A stretch of 64,000 bases of DNA from Isochrysis galbana. Taxonomy: Eukaryota > Haptophyta > Isochrysidales > Isochrysidaceae. The stretch spans positions 10,904,612 to 10,968,611 of the forward strand of contig CM030931.1 in the NCBI GenBank assembly GCA_018136815.1. Reading direction: 5' to 3'. The notes beneath the pieces are model-generated. The model saw only the letters and a program-made list of their open reading frames with translations, ran no database searches and was not told the origin of the DNA. Shown here in pieces: positions 50,003 through 60,074 of this stretch (positions are counted from its first letter, which is position 1; every line of letters begins with the position of its first letter). The position numbers and the translations under genes were made by a program.

Positions 50003-50882
50003 CTACCGACGATCACTAGAGCCACTGAGCCGGCTGTTCCCCGAGGTACCCCCTCCGGCGCCCTCATATTCGGAGAGGAGCAGTGGCTTGGCTCCGTCGT
50101 CCACATTAACCATCCCAATCCGTCCCTTGCTCCAAAGGGATGGCATCTTGCGCATGCGCTCAAGGAAGCCTTCCTGTTGAGCTGGGGCCATCGGCGCAGG
50201 TGAACCGCTCGCGGAATGGTTCGATGCAAACATCTGGAATCATTGAAAGGGCGTGCGCTCAATCTTTGACGTGTTGCCAAGGCCTGATGAATGAGCTCAC
50301 CACCAATACCCACGCCGTGTTGGGTGTGGAAGCAGGTATGTTGGAGAGGGCAAACAAGGCATGGATGGTGGGAATGTGGCGGTACACAAGACGCCGCCCG
50401 CGCACCTGCATGGCGCGCGACGAGAGTTGCGAACCATCACGTGCGAGCTCCCGCTCGAAATGCTCGCGCACGAACGCCTCGTAACGAACCGGGTCGTCCC
50501 TCACCTCTGGCGGGATGGGCCTCCCAAGCTGTGCTTCGAGGTCTTGCGCGAATTGTTTGAAAAGGGCGATGGCGAGCTCCTCGTCGGAGTGGCCGTGCGC
50601 GTCATGACCCCCGCCCATCTCTAACAGCTCCTGGATCGCGTCCTCCAAGCTCGCGCTCGTCGAGAGCACAGAGGAGAGAACCTCCCGGTCGTAGTCGGGA
50701 AACATCGCGGCCAGGCTGTCGAGGTCAGCGGAGGGTTGGGGGGGCAAGGGCGGAGGCGGAGGGGGAGGGGGCGGCGGAGCAGAGGCCTGTGCCGCCTGCG
50801 CCGCGCGCGCTTGCGCCATCATTGCCGGCGTGATCTGCAGAGGAGCGAGAGAGGGAGGCTCATACTGATGGTAGTCACCCAT
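50003..50882 (-). CDS. CUE-domain protein (ubiquitin-binding)
   Basis: Two exons on the minus strand: 50882-50406 and 50233-50003, with a 172-bp intron (CAG|GTGCGC donor, TTCCAG|ATG acceptor) in phase 0, giving 235 residues. It begins MGDYHQYEPPSLAP. A poly-Pro run is followed by the CUE domain at about residues 48-90 (DLDSLAAMFPDYDREVLSSVL ... AIQELLEMG), carrying the MFP and terminal-Leu motifs that contact ubiquitin. A helical middle region (EELAIALFKQFAQDL) and FERELA follow. Exon 2 has ERMRKMPSLWSKGRIGMVNV and LLLSEYEG, a C-terminal arrangement seen in plant and protist CUE proteins. The intron is my inference; reading through would end the protein after 66 extra unlike residues. A polyC/G-rich 5' leader precedes the ATG. 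Confidence 0.78.
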
Positions 50883-51342
50883 CGTGGGAGAAGTGGGGGG
50901 GGGGGTGGGGGGGATGATGAGGATGGGGGGCGAGTGGGGCGGAAAAGAAGAGAGAGAGGGGAGAGAAGAGAACGAAAGGAGGGGGAGGACACCTTTTATT
51001 CTCATACATGTTAGAGAACCGTTTTGTTTTGTCCTCTCCCTGTGCGTTAGAACTTATAGCGTCGTAGGACTTCTTGTTAGAAAGAATACTAGCACCCCTA
51101 GTCCCTATAGTCATACACCAGACGAGCCATGCGCCAACCGCCCCCCCACCCCCCCCCCCCCCTCTCGGGGTACTCCTAGGCTCCTAGGGGCTCCGTTGAC
51201 GTCGAAGGGCTTCGGTCCCTCAGCACTAAGGTTATTACTCAGTACTCATTACTCACACAATCACGACACAACCAGAAAACTCTGGCGCTCCCTTATAGCT
51301 TATCGCCCATCGCCAGCGGCGCCGAAACCGAAACAAGGCGAG
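50883..51342. other. 5' flank of the CUE gene
   Basis: G/A-rich leader (50880-50985) complementary to a CT-rich 5' UTR, then a polyC tract at 51140-51162. No gene. Confidence 0.4.
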
Positions 51343-51445
51343 AAGCGTTCAATCACCATTACCCCACATATGGAAAAGCGTTCAGTCACCATCACCCCAC
51401 GTATGGAAAAGCATTCAATCATCATCAATCACCATCACCCCACAT
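51343..51445 (+). repeat. 33-bp tandem repeat
   Basis: About three units of AAGCGTTCAATCACCAT-ACC-CCACATATGGAA, ending next to a TAGGGCGGTCAAACAG word at 51447. Period 33. Confidence 0.75.
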
Positions 51446-51446
51446 T

Positions 51447-51467
51447 TAGGGCGGTCAAACAGTGTTT
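51447..51467 (+). repeat. TAGGGCGGTCAAACAGTG motif
   Basis: Third plus-strand occurrence of the word found twice near 7589-7635 and, inverted, at 60850-60867; candidate transposon terminus. Confidence 0.4.
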
Positions 51468-51585
51468 TTTTATAAGGGGTAAAAAAATGACCATCTCAGA
51501 ATTGAGGAAATTTGAGGATTTTCCACGGTAGCAAGTTCCCAATACACCCAACTAGCACATGTCCGGGGTCCATTAGGACCCGGAA

Positions 51586-51745
51586 GGTCGTTTGCCTTCA
51601 TTTGGTACCCCTCGTTTCCAAATACGCGATGCGGGGCCACCACGAGGGAGTCCCAATCCTAGGGGTGGGAGGGCGAGGGAGGGTGAAGGCGCGGGGGCGG
51701 CCCCAGTCTCGGCCGCGTCACAGGTACCCCTCCTGCCCCTGCGCC
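51586..51745 (+). repeat. Interspersed repeat, copy 2 of 2151-2310
   Basis: Almost identical direct copy of 2151-2310. A second partial start (TCGTATGCCTTCGTTTGGTACC) lies at 51842. Confidence 0.75.
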
Positions 51746-52428
51746 CTGTCCCTGCGCCCCTGCTCTCCCTCTTTGTCGACCCCACCTCTCCCTCCGCCCC
51801 CTCGACTCCGGAGTGCTCCTGGAATGTGATTCCCGCCCGAGGTCGTATGCCTTCGTTTGGTACCCCTCGTTTCCAAATACGCTCCCGGTACAAAAAAATC
51901 TTCTAGTATTTGAGTAAAGGCAGACACCCACCTCACAGTGCTCAACCATGTCTACAAATGGAAGGGCGCCTGCTGATATAGTACTGAAGCGATTGGAATG
52001 GATGAGGGCCCATGCCGATGCCGATCGGGCGGCCGGTGGCGGACCATCTGCTCCGTCTGTACTCTCTCTCTCTCCGACCCCTCGCGCCGACCCCTCCGCC
52101 CCCGACCCCGCCGACGCGGTCATCGTCTTCAACCCTTCAAAGTCGGGCGGTAGAGCCATGGCTGCGATCTACCGCTGATCACCGCGCCCCGCCCCAGGCG
52201 CTTCCCTTCATCACGGGTATGGGTTGAAGGCACCGCACGTCACCAACCATGACATTGCGCTTTTGATGGCAGGGGGGAGGCCCTCCTCCCTCTGTCGGTG
52301 GAGAGGTGGCCGGCGGGGTGGTCGGTTGAGCGGGAGGTGGTGGAAAGCTCGGGGGGTACACCACGCTGTGCAAAGCGGCGTTGTACGGAAACAACACGGA
52401 TGCATCGAGAAGAGAGCCAAAGCAGACA

Positions 52429-52610
52429 TGGGCCGACAGCCCAAGAAACGTATAGGTATAGATGTCAACGAATTCCGCCCACTATTCGAAACGAACGACG
52501 ACAACGAATTAGTCCCAAGCAGCAGTAAACTCGTAGCAGTACTAAAACGCCTCAACATCGAACACATAATACAACAAAAAAACAACACCGGGCTTAGCGA
52601 CCAGGGGTAA
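52429..52610 (+). pseudogene. Transposon ORF start fragment (MGRQPKKR)
   Basis: ATG-initiated stretch MGRQPKKRIGIDVNEF ... LVAVLKRLNIEHIIQQKN, about 59 residues to a stop at 52608. AT-richer codon use resembles the LINE ORFs. The start matches the minus-strand fragment at 47454. It may be the N-terminus of a LINE ORF1 or another element protein. Upstream reading frame is not similar. Confidence 0.4.
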
Positions 52611-53029
52611 CAATAGATCGTAGGAGGCACTATGCCTCCTCTTGAGGGATCCGATGGGGAAGGCCGAAAGGCCTGGCCCCCACACGGGGACGGACTGGGC
52701 CCGAGACTGACGCAAATAAACGAATGCAAGAGGCCTGCCCCTCCCCTCCCCCAAGCGCTAGGCCCAAAGTAGTGTACGTAGGCCGACCCCCCAAAACCGA
52801 AGAAAAAGGAACGAGGGGGGGAGCGGGCAGGGCGGCAGAGGTAGGGGTATAGGCGATGGCGTCAGGAGCGCGGGGGAGTGTGTATCATGAGTAGCTTAGC
52901 GGGCACCTTCAAGAATTTTTTTGCTATAGTTAATTTAACTAGATCTAGTCAGCTGCGTCACGTTGATGATCATGATGTAGTCTATAACGAAGAGGCTCTA
53001 GCTGCCAGCTGCCAAATATCTTTGTTTGC
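52611..53029. other. 3' flank of the Kdo-transferase gene
   Basis: An imperfect hairpin GGAGGCACTATGCCTCC lies at 52622-52638. Nothing else was recognised. Confidence 0.35.
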
Positions 53030-54596
53030 TTAGGTCTCAGCCCGCCTACCATCCTCGAGGGTCGTACTAAGCGATGGTAGGGCAAGGGGGCCGCCCAATC
53101 GCGCCCACACGCGCCTCAATACTCCCGTCTCGAGCATAGCCACGGCGTCTTTTGCGGCCGAGGAGCGCGCCCCAAGATCCGTCTCGGCGTTGGCTAAGCA
53201 TTTGCCCACTACCGCCGACATCTCCTCGGCCGAGTGAATTGTCGTCGCTACCGGCGGGTGCGTGGCCGCCAATACAGATGCAGCTTGGCCCATGGCTCCC
53301 ACGTGGGGCCCATGCAATAGCACACACCCAACACGTGCACCCTCGAATAGATTGTGGCATCCCAGAGGGATAAGTGAGCCCCCGACAAACGCCACCCTTG
53401 CTATCGTGTAGAGCGCTTCCATCTCGCCCAGGGTGTCGCACACGTATACATCCGTCGTCTCTGTGGCGCGACCACCAATCGACCTAAGGAGGTTGGGTCA
53501 GCACAAGGAGGAAAGAGCGAGAGTGAGCCAAGAAGAAAATCGCGTGCCACGCCGTCCGCTACGGTTCCGCTCTAGCGTGGAGCATGTGCCACACGCACCG
53601 TCGTTCCACAGACCAGCCGTGAGACCGTGCAAGGGAGGCGACCGCTGCGCCACGCCCTGTATGCCGAGGTGCAATGACGAGCATCAGATTTGAATGTTCG
53701 CGCCGAAGCGCCTCGTGAGCTCGCAACGCCACTTCCTCTTCTCCATCATGAGTGCTCGCAGCCAACCAAACCAATCGGGAACCGGCGACGCCCAAGACAT
53801 TGCACAGCTCGTCGACTTGGGCTGCGCTCGGCGGCGCTCCCGCGCGCATCTGCTTGAGGTCGCCGACGCATTCGGGAGCCGCAACGCCCTCCCCGGCGAA
53901 ATGGGCGAGTAAATCAGCCATTGGCTCAGATTGCGCGAGAATAACGTCAAACACTTGTAGCAGCTCGGTCAGGGTCTTGCGAAGCGCAGGCATGCTCGTC
54001 CAACGGCGTAATGAGGTGGGTGAGAGCCGGCCGTTCACAAGTGCTGTGGGCACCTGTGCGCGTTGGGCCTCAAGGAGCATCGCCGGCCACAGTTCGCTCT
54101 CAACAAGGATGAGAGCGCTTGGCTTCCATTTGCTGATGACACGGCGCTGCACCGAAGGCGCGTCGACGGCCCGTGTGAGTAACTTCACACGTGGACCGAG
54201 GCGCTCGAGCGACAATCGGCGCAGCGCAGTCTCTGTGCTTGCCGTGAAGAGGACATGCGCGGATGGGGAGCTCTGAAGAAGGGCGCGAACGAGAGGCAGC
54301 ACGGAGAGTGACTCACCGACCGAAGCGCCGTGGACCCAGAGCACATAGCGATTAGGCGAATCGGCGCCGTCGCCATCCAAGCCCATCGCCGCATTTGCGG
54401 GGTGGCAAAGCGCAAGTGCCTCAAGGAAAGCTTCCGGCCGGCGAGCTTTCCACGCTGAGGCCGCGGCGAGCACTGGCGCCACGACCTCCGACAAAGCAAA
54501 GTAAGCCCGCAGTGGCCAGGAAAGACTGGCTTCGAGCACAACGGCATTCCTGGCATGCATACCGCGAGGGCTCCTACGGCGAGATAGTGGCCCCAT
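53030..54596 (-). CDS. kdtA: 3-deoxy-D-manno-octulosonic acid (Kdo) transferase, KdtA/WaaA-like
   Basis: GT30-type transferase; bacterial WaaA adds Kdo to lipid A precursor, and plants keep a mitochondrial homologue. Two exons on the minus strand: 54596-53599 and 53483-53030, with a 115-bp intron (ACG|GTGCGT ... CTTAG|GTC), giving about 483 residues. Features: an N-terminal LSWPLRAYFALSEVVAPVL segment; WVHGASVGESL, whose Glu is the family catalytic residue; ILVESELWPAMLLEA; LVNGRLSPTSLRRW; ILAQSEPMADLL; CVGDLK; WLAASTHDGEEEVAL; LVIAPRH. Exon 2 carries DTLGEMEALYTIARVAFVGGSLIPLGCHNLFEGA, the sugar-nucleotide binding end. ATG 54596 is a choice; the frame stays open to the N gap at 54714, so the true N-terminus, perhaps with a targeting peptide, may be lost in the gap. 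Confidence 0.85.
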
Positions 54597-54714
54597 GCAA
54601 GCAACTGCTCTCAGCTGCAACTCCACCTGCGAGTCGAGGCGTATCTCGCCTAGAGCAGCTCGAGCAATAATGAGCTGGGCTACTCGACGTGCAGCTCGAC
54701 ACACATCATCTTCG

Positions 54715-54814
54715 NNNNNNNNNNNNNNNNNNNNNNNNNNNNNNNNNNNNNNNNNNNNNNNNNNNNNNNNNNNNNNNNNNNNNNNNNNNNNNNNNNNNNN
54801 NNNNNNNNNNNNNN
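54715..54814. other. Assembly gap (100 N)
   Basis: Exactly 100 N. The left side is the 5' end of the Kdo-transferase gene; the right side is a copy of repeat D. Confidence 0.99.
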
Positions 54815-55060
54815 CCTCGCCATCCAAGATCAGCCGAACGACATCGTCGCCATCGAGGAAGAGGGGTGTGAGAAAAAGACGAAGAAGATGAAAACTCAAC
54901 ACGCATAGCTGGGGAGAGTCATTGCGTGTTGAGAGGAAAGCGCGCGGGGGGGGGGGAAGCGTGATTAGCTTTGTTTTGTACCACTGTTGTTAATAACTAA
55001 AAAGAAAACAGATATGTTGAAAAACCACCTGGTCCTCTTTTGACGGAACGCGACTTACTT
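54815..55060 (+). repeat. Interspersed repeat D, copy 2
   Basis: Matches 37740-38030. It starts directly at the gap with the end of the same ORF (KKTKKMKTQHA, stop at 54907). Confidence 0.7.
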
Positions 55061-55547
55061 TGGTGGCCTGGGGAGTAGTAGGTAGTTGACTATGTTCGTT
55101 TTTTGACCCTGTAAAGGTTTCAATTAGTTGACTGCGTTCAAACGGTCAAAAAGTGTGAGTTGAGTTCGCGTTCGACTATCTTTATACCACCTACTTGCAT
55201 TGTGGTGTTGGTTACATGAAAATGAAAATGACGAACTGTCCTGCTTCCTGCTTGTACGTTTGTAGAGAACCCCTACTTTAGTCGCAGTAGAAGTAGTGCG
55301 CCGTTACAAATCAGCAAATCAGGGACGCCAGTAGCGGAGGGGACGATACACGAAACAAATCCCTAGAGTAGAGAAGAGGACTAGAGTGCTGTAGAGCGCT
55401 AGTTTTCGGTCACACCGCTCCCTCTCTTTTTCCCGTCTGTTCCTCCGCGTCTCCTCTCCCTCCTCCCCCTTCTCCCCTCTCTCGCCTCTTCCCTCTCCCT
55501 GCTTTTCTCTCACGCTTCCGCGGCCCTGGCGGGGCGCTCGTTGCACG
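55061..55547. other. Promoter/5' UTR side of the coiled-coil gene
   Basis: CT-rich leader (55420-55520) directly before the ATG at 55548. No other feature was recognised. Confidence 0.35.
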
Positions 55548-56741
55548 ATGGTGCAGATCGTGCCGGGCTTCCCGCCGAAGCCGCACCTCGCTGACGCACG
55601 CGCCGTCGCGCCCGAGCTGGAGGAGGAGCTGACCGATGTGGCCGCTGTCTTTGCGTTGATGGACCGTCGCGAGGAGGGCGTGCTGCCGCGCGCTCTAGCA
55701 ATCGAGTCGCTCGAGAACTGCGGTGTGCTACCACGCGAGCAGGTGGCCGGCCTCCTCCACGAGATGGCGCCCGACGAGCTTGATGTGAGGCTCTTCTACG
55801 ATTGCACGAGGCATGTCATCGATGCTGCGGCAAAGGAGGCCCTCCAGCGCTCCGTGACGGAGCCCGACCCGCCCGAGCCGACGCCGACAGTCGGTGTGGC
55901 GCTGGTCGGGATGCTTGACTACCTGCGCAAGGAGGGGCTACGCGCGCAAGACTTCCGATTGGCGCACAACGCAAAGTGCCTGTCGGACAGCATCGCGAGG
56001 CGTGAGGAGGTGCAGCGACTACAAAGAATCGCAGACCGACAGGAGCTGGAGGCGCAGCAGATACAGGAGCTGCACGCGCAGCAAACACGGGAATTTCACG
56101 AGGCGTGGACCTCCAACATGGAGGAGTTCGAGCGACAGGCGGTCGAGGTGCAGGAGCAGCTCAAGGCGCGGCATCAAGATGAGCTGGTCGCCTTCCAGCA
56201 GCAGTTGACTGCCTCGCCGCCCAAAGCATACAAATTCTCCCGCGAGCTGCTGGAGCTGAAGCGGCAGGTACAGGTCCTCGCCAACCAGAAGCGGTACGAC
56301 GAGGCGGACCGCAGACAGCGTAAGGCGGAGAGACTCGAGATGCTCGAACGGAGCAAGCTGGACAATGATATAGAGATGCAGCTGGCTAAGAGGGAGCTCG
56401 CGCTGCGGAGAAAGCACGAGCAAGCGCTCAAGGCTCTCCTGGCGCGCATCCAGCGTGGGAGGGAAGAGCACAAGGATCACTGGCTTGTCGGCGCCCAGCG
56501 CCTCATCCAGTCGCACCGCAACGCCATCGCTGACCTGCGCGCCAGACAGGCACTTGAGTCCTCGCGGGCGGATGTGGTCATCAAGCTCGATCTAGGACGT
56601 AGTCGGGCACGCGCCTCCACGGCGCGAGCGAGGAACCATTACGCCGATGCGATGCCGCGCATTGACACCGGCCGCGTGTCCTATACGCGCGCCGGCCGGG
56701 GTGAGGGGAGGCCGCGTACGCCGGGCATGGGACCGCTCTGA
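55548..56741 (+). CDS. Coiled-coil protein of unknown function
   Basis: 397 residues, single exon, starts MVQIVPGFPPKPHLADARAV. Residues 30-95 are helical and EF-hand-like in outline (DVAAVFALMDRREEGVLPRALAIESL) but lack a canonical Ca-binding loop. Residues about 140-345 form a long, charged coiled coil rich in EEVQRLQRIADRQELE-type heptads, with the block LLELKRQVQVLANQKRYDEADRRQRKAE then LDNDIEMQLAKRELALRRKHEQALKALLARI. I have seen this type of block in conserved protist coiled-coil proteins. The basic C-terminus is disordered. A cytoskeletal or flagellar role is plausible given CFAP58 nearby, but this is inference. Confidence 0.7.
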   Translation: MVQIVPGFPPKPHLADARAVAPELEEELTDVAAVFALMDRREEGVLPRALAIESLENCGVLPREQVAGLLHEMAPDELDVRLFYDCTRHVIDAAAKEALQRSVTEPDPPEPTPTVGVALVGMLDYLRKEGLRAQDFRLAHNAKCLSDSIARREEVQRLQRIADRQELEAQQIQELHAQQTREFHEAWTSNMEEFERQAVEVQEQLKARHQDELVAFQQQLTASPPKAYKFSRELLELKRQVQVLANQKRYDEADRRQRKAERLEMLERSKLDNDIEMQLAKRELALRRKHEQALKALLARIQRGREEHKDHWLVGAQRLIQSHRNAIADLRARQALESSRADVVIKLDLGRSRARASTARARNHYADAMPRIDTGRVSYTRAGRGEGRPRTPGMGPL

Positions 56742-57328
56742 GTGCCGCCGCGCTGTGTGAGCGTTCTTAATAACAGGTGGACGCGCTTTCTTGAACTGCC
56801 TTTCGGGTGGGCACAATCTCACTTGTCATCCGTCATATGGAGCCATGCACATGCTATGGGGCCGCACGGGAGCACACGCATTGGTGGTGGAGATAGCAGG
56901 CCAGCTGCATTGCTAGTAGGCGCTTCTTGCACATTCCACCTCTCGGTCGCCGGGGTACTACTTTTGAAGTTTCGTGGCGGTGCAGCGGCAGTCAAGGCGA
57001 GGTTGATCAATGTGGCCCAGGTGGAAAGATCTCTTTCCTCGTGCGGCCTCCCTTTGCGGGACTGGGCGCCGGACACTCACCTTGCACCGTGCTGTGGGGT
57101 TGCTCTCATGCACTGTCAATGCATGCACTACGTGTCTGCTCTGCATTCGATTCCGTTGCGGCCAAGTAGACTCCATACTTCCCGGTACACCTCCACATCG
57201 GACCCTCCCCAGACGGAGGCTAAAATCTAACACCCTTCTCTCTTCTCTCCAACACGCCAACACGAGCCCTGCTCCCCAGCTCCCTCTTCGCGCAACTCAA
57301 CTATCTTTAAAAAGATAGGGATACAGGC
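56742..57328. other. Intergenic, up to the LINE 5' truncation
   Basis: No gene was recognised. The LINE appears truncated at about 57310-57330. Confidence 0.35.
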
Positions 57329-60074
57329 ATGATCCCGTTCACCATGAGAGAAGGAGATATCATCCTCCTTTACAAGAAGGGAGACGCGCGCGACCCCAGA
57401 AACTATAGGCCTATAACGCTGTTGCAAAGTGACTACAAAATACTAGCCAAAATTTTAACCCAAAGACTCAGCAAGGTAATAGGTAACATCATATCCGACA
57501 ATCAACTGGGCTTCGTGCCCAAGAGATTAATCAGTGAAGCCACTCACCTTCTACAACTAACGCGGGCATACCTCGATGAAACGGGGGAACCGGGCCTCCT
57601 CCTAGCGCTCGACTGGGAAAAGGCATTCGATAGAGTCAGCTGGGAGTTCTACCACCTAGCACTCCGCCTCCTCAACTTTGGGCCCGACTTCCAACACCTA
57701 GCCAAAGCACTCACTAGCGAGGAGGCAAGACCAGTCCGTACGATCAAAGTCAACGGCGGCCGGAGCTACCCCTTCACGATAGGGAGCGGGATGCCCCAAG
57801 GATGCCCGCTTTCACCGCTCACTTTTCTCCTCACGACCGAAGCACTCACCCGCGCCATCAACGGGGATCCCGACATACAAGGGGTAAACCTCAACGGGTA
57901 CGATCTCAAGATCAGCCAATTCGCCGACGACACGGCGCTCATCACGAGAGACTACACGAGCATGAGACGGGCGCTACTATGGGTGCAGACACACGAACGC
58001 GCAACGGGAGGCAAAACAAACGAGGCCAAATTCCAAGGGATCCGGATGGGCTCGCAGAGAATTCGGAAGCCGCCATGGGACATGCGCAAATACAATTGGA
58101 TAGAAAACGATCAATACCTTACGATACTAGGCGTCCCGCTAGGTGCCCCGGAGGCCCTAAAACCCTTTTGGAGGAAACTCGCAGACAAAGTCGATGCCAA
58201 GGCATCGCGGCTGGCACCGATAGCGCGCCACATGACCATATTTGGGAGGACTAACATAGCGAACTTCATAATATATGGCACGCCGCGATATTGGGTACAG
58301 ACCTTGGCAGCCCCCAAATGGTTCCACGGAAGAATCCAGAGGGCAGCGGACAAAATCCTTTGGGAGAGCCCCTACACCGGCAGGACCACAAGATGGGTGA
58401 AATACCCGCACTACCCTCTGTATGACGCAGAGAGCGCGACAAGCACGATGGGGACCGGTCTCCTTCACTGGATGGCCCACGTGAAAGCCCTTCAAGCAAA
58501 ATGGATATTAAACTACCTTAACGCAAGAAAGGCCATATGGAAACATGCGCTGGACGCGTGGTTCTGCCGGACCGGGCTCGGCCGAGGGGCCGTTTTCTCC
58601 ACGATCCCCCCGAAAACGCTCACGCGTAGCATCAGGGGGAACCCGGCACTACCGGCATTCTGGAAAGACGCCCTGACTAACTTCAGATCCTTGAAGATAC
58701 GCCGATCACGGCTCACGAGAGAAGGAGCGCTATCTCAACCCCTATGGCACAACCCACATGTACCACCGCCGATCACGCGCACAGCGTGGATCAGCCTATG
58801 GGAATCCCTGCATACACATGTCGCGCACAACGTCTATAAGGACGAAACCTTCACAACCCCATACACGCGAGAAGAATGCGCGCGATACGTAGAGCACCTT
58901 CCTGAAAACTTCGTCCACGAGGGGAGCAGGATCAACAAAACGGAATTCTTGAACTCGTGGGAGCGCGTGGTGCACTTCGCCTCGCGCCTCCAAGCCGAAG
59001 CGAGAGAGGCCTTGCCACCCGACCCGGCCCCCACGCCGGCTCGACCCGAGACACCGAGCGACACGCCATCGATCGAAGAAACACCTAGAGAAACCAGGGT
59101 TTCCGAAAGTGACACCTACATAACTAGAATGAATAATATATGGATATATACAAACACTAACTATCTAGGCGAAACTACGGACACAACCGAAGTAGCAGAA
59201 CCGGGCGAGGAAGAACACTACCACACCCCCGCTAAATGGGGAGACGGGCTGAAAGGCCCAAAACACCTAGAATACCCCCTAGCGGATGAGTACACACTCG
59301 GCGTGAAGACGCAGCTAGACGAAGCCTCTGTGTCGGACATAACGCGGGAGATCTTACAGAACGGCCCCCGGGCCAAACCCCAGCCAGCACGCAGCACGCG
59401 AAGCATGGTCTCGAAAATTAGAACTAACACACGACGAGTGGAAGCACGTGGCAAAACTCTACACTCATCCCCTGCTGAAACACACCGACAAGCACCCTCA
59501 CTTTAAACACATTACCCACAGAAGAATCGGCACACGCAACCGTTTCGCTGCGGCGACCACCGCAAAATGTAGGCTATGCGGAAAACACCGCGAGAACTCG
59601 ACACACCTGGCTAGGTGCTCCTCCACACTTCAGATATTCCAAACCATAGAAGCCGTAGCGGGATACACCCCCGCGAAAAACAGATCGTCAGCCCAGAAGA
59701 CCAAAGACAGACTCTTCGCATACCCGAACTCGCCGACGCCAGACAGCCTGAAAGCCCTATACCTCATAGCATGGAGATACATAATAGGCGACTTCTACAG
59801 AGTAGAATTCGACCACTACACCTGCTACCACCACGTGCCGGCCATCGAAAAGACTCTGAGCAGGTTCACGGTCCTCGTGAGGGGCTTTGAACCTCCGGAC
59901 GGAATCTCGACCGCTCGGACGAACAAGGCTTCCCAAGGCAGGAAACCGAAGATCAAGTCGCCACGAGAACTCAGCACCCCCATCTTTACAAATAACAACA
60001 AAGGAGCTCTAGTCATGAGTACGAACCTGTCCCTGATAGCTCAAGCGCTCAACATAGCGGAGCGGCTAGCCTGA
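57329..60074 (+). pseudogene. 5'-truncated non-LTR retrotransposon ORF2 with one frameshift
   Basis: The sequence begins inside the RT domain (REGDIILLYKKGD, NYRPITLL) and continues with GFVPKR, LALDWEKAFDRV, GSGMPQGCPLSPLTF and the catalytic FADDT at 57920-57934. A long connection domain follows, then a zf-RVT Cys/His cluster (CRLCGK ... STHLARC, about 59568-59620). The endonuclease and ORF1 are absent, as expected for 5' truncation. A single frameshift at about 59400-59425 separates the first frame (stop near 59506) from the second (continuing ELTHDEWKHVAKLYTHPL to 60074). The undamaged homologue at 2-1777 shows the two parts belong together. An otherwise well-kept sequence suggests a young insertion or a sequencing indel. 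Confidence 0.88.

Noticed and set aside
53559-54902. Kdo-transferase frame reading through the gap to 54902
   Set aside because: Sequence right of the gap is the antisense of repeat D, so the apparent N-terminus there is not part of the gene.
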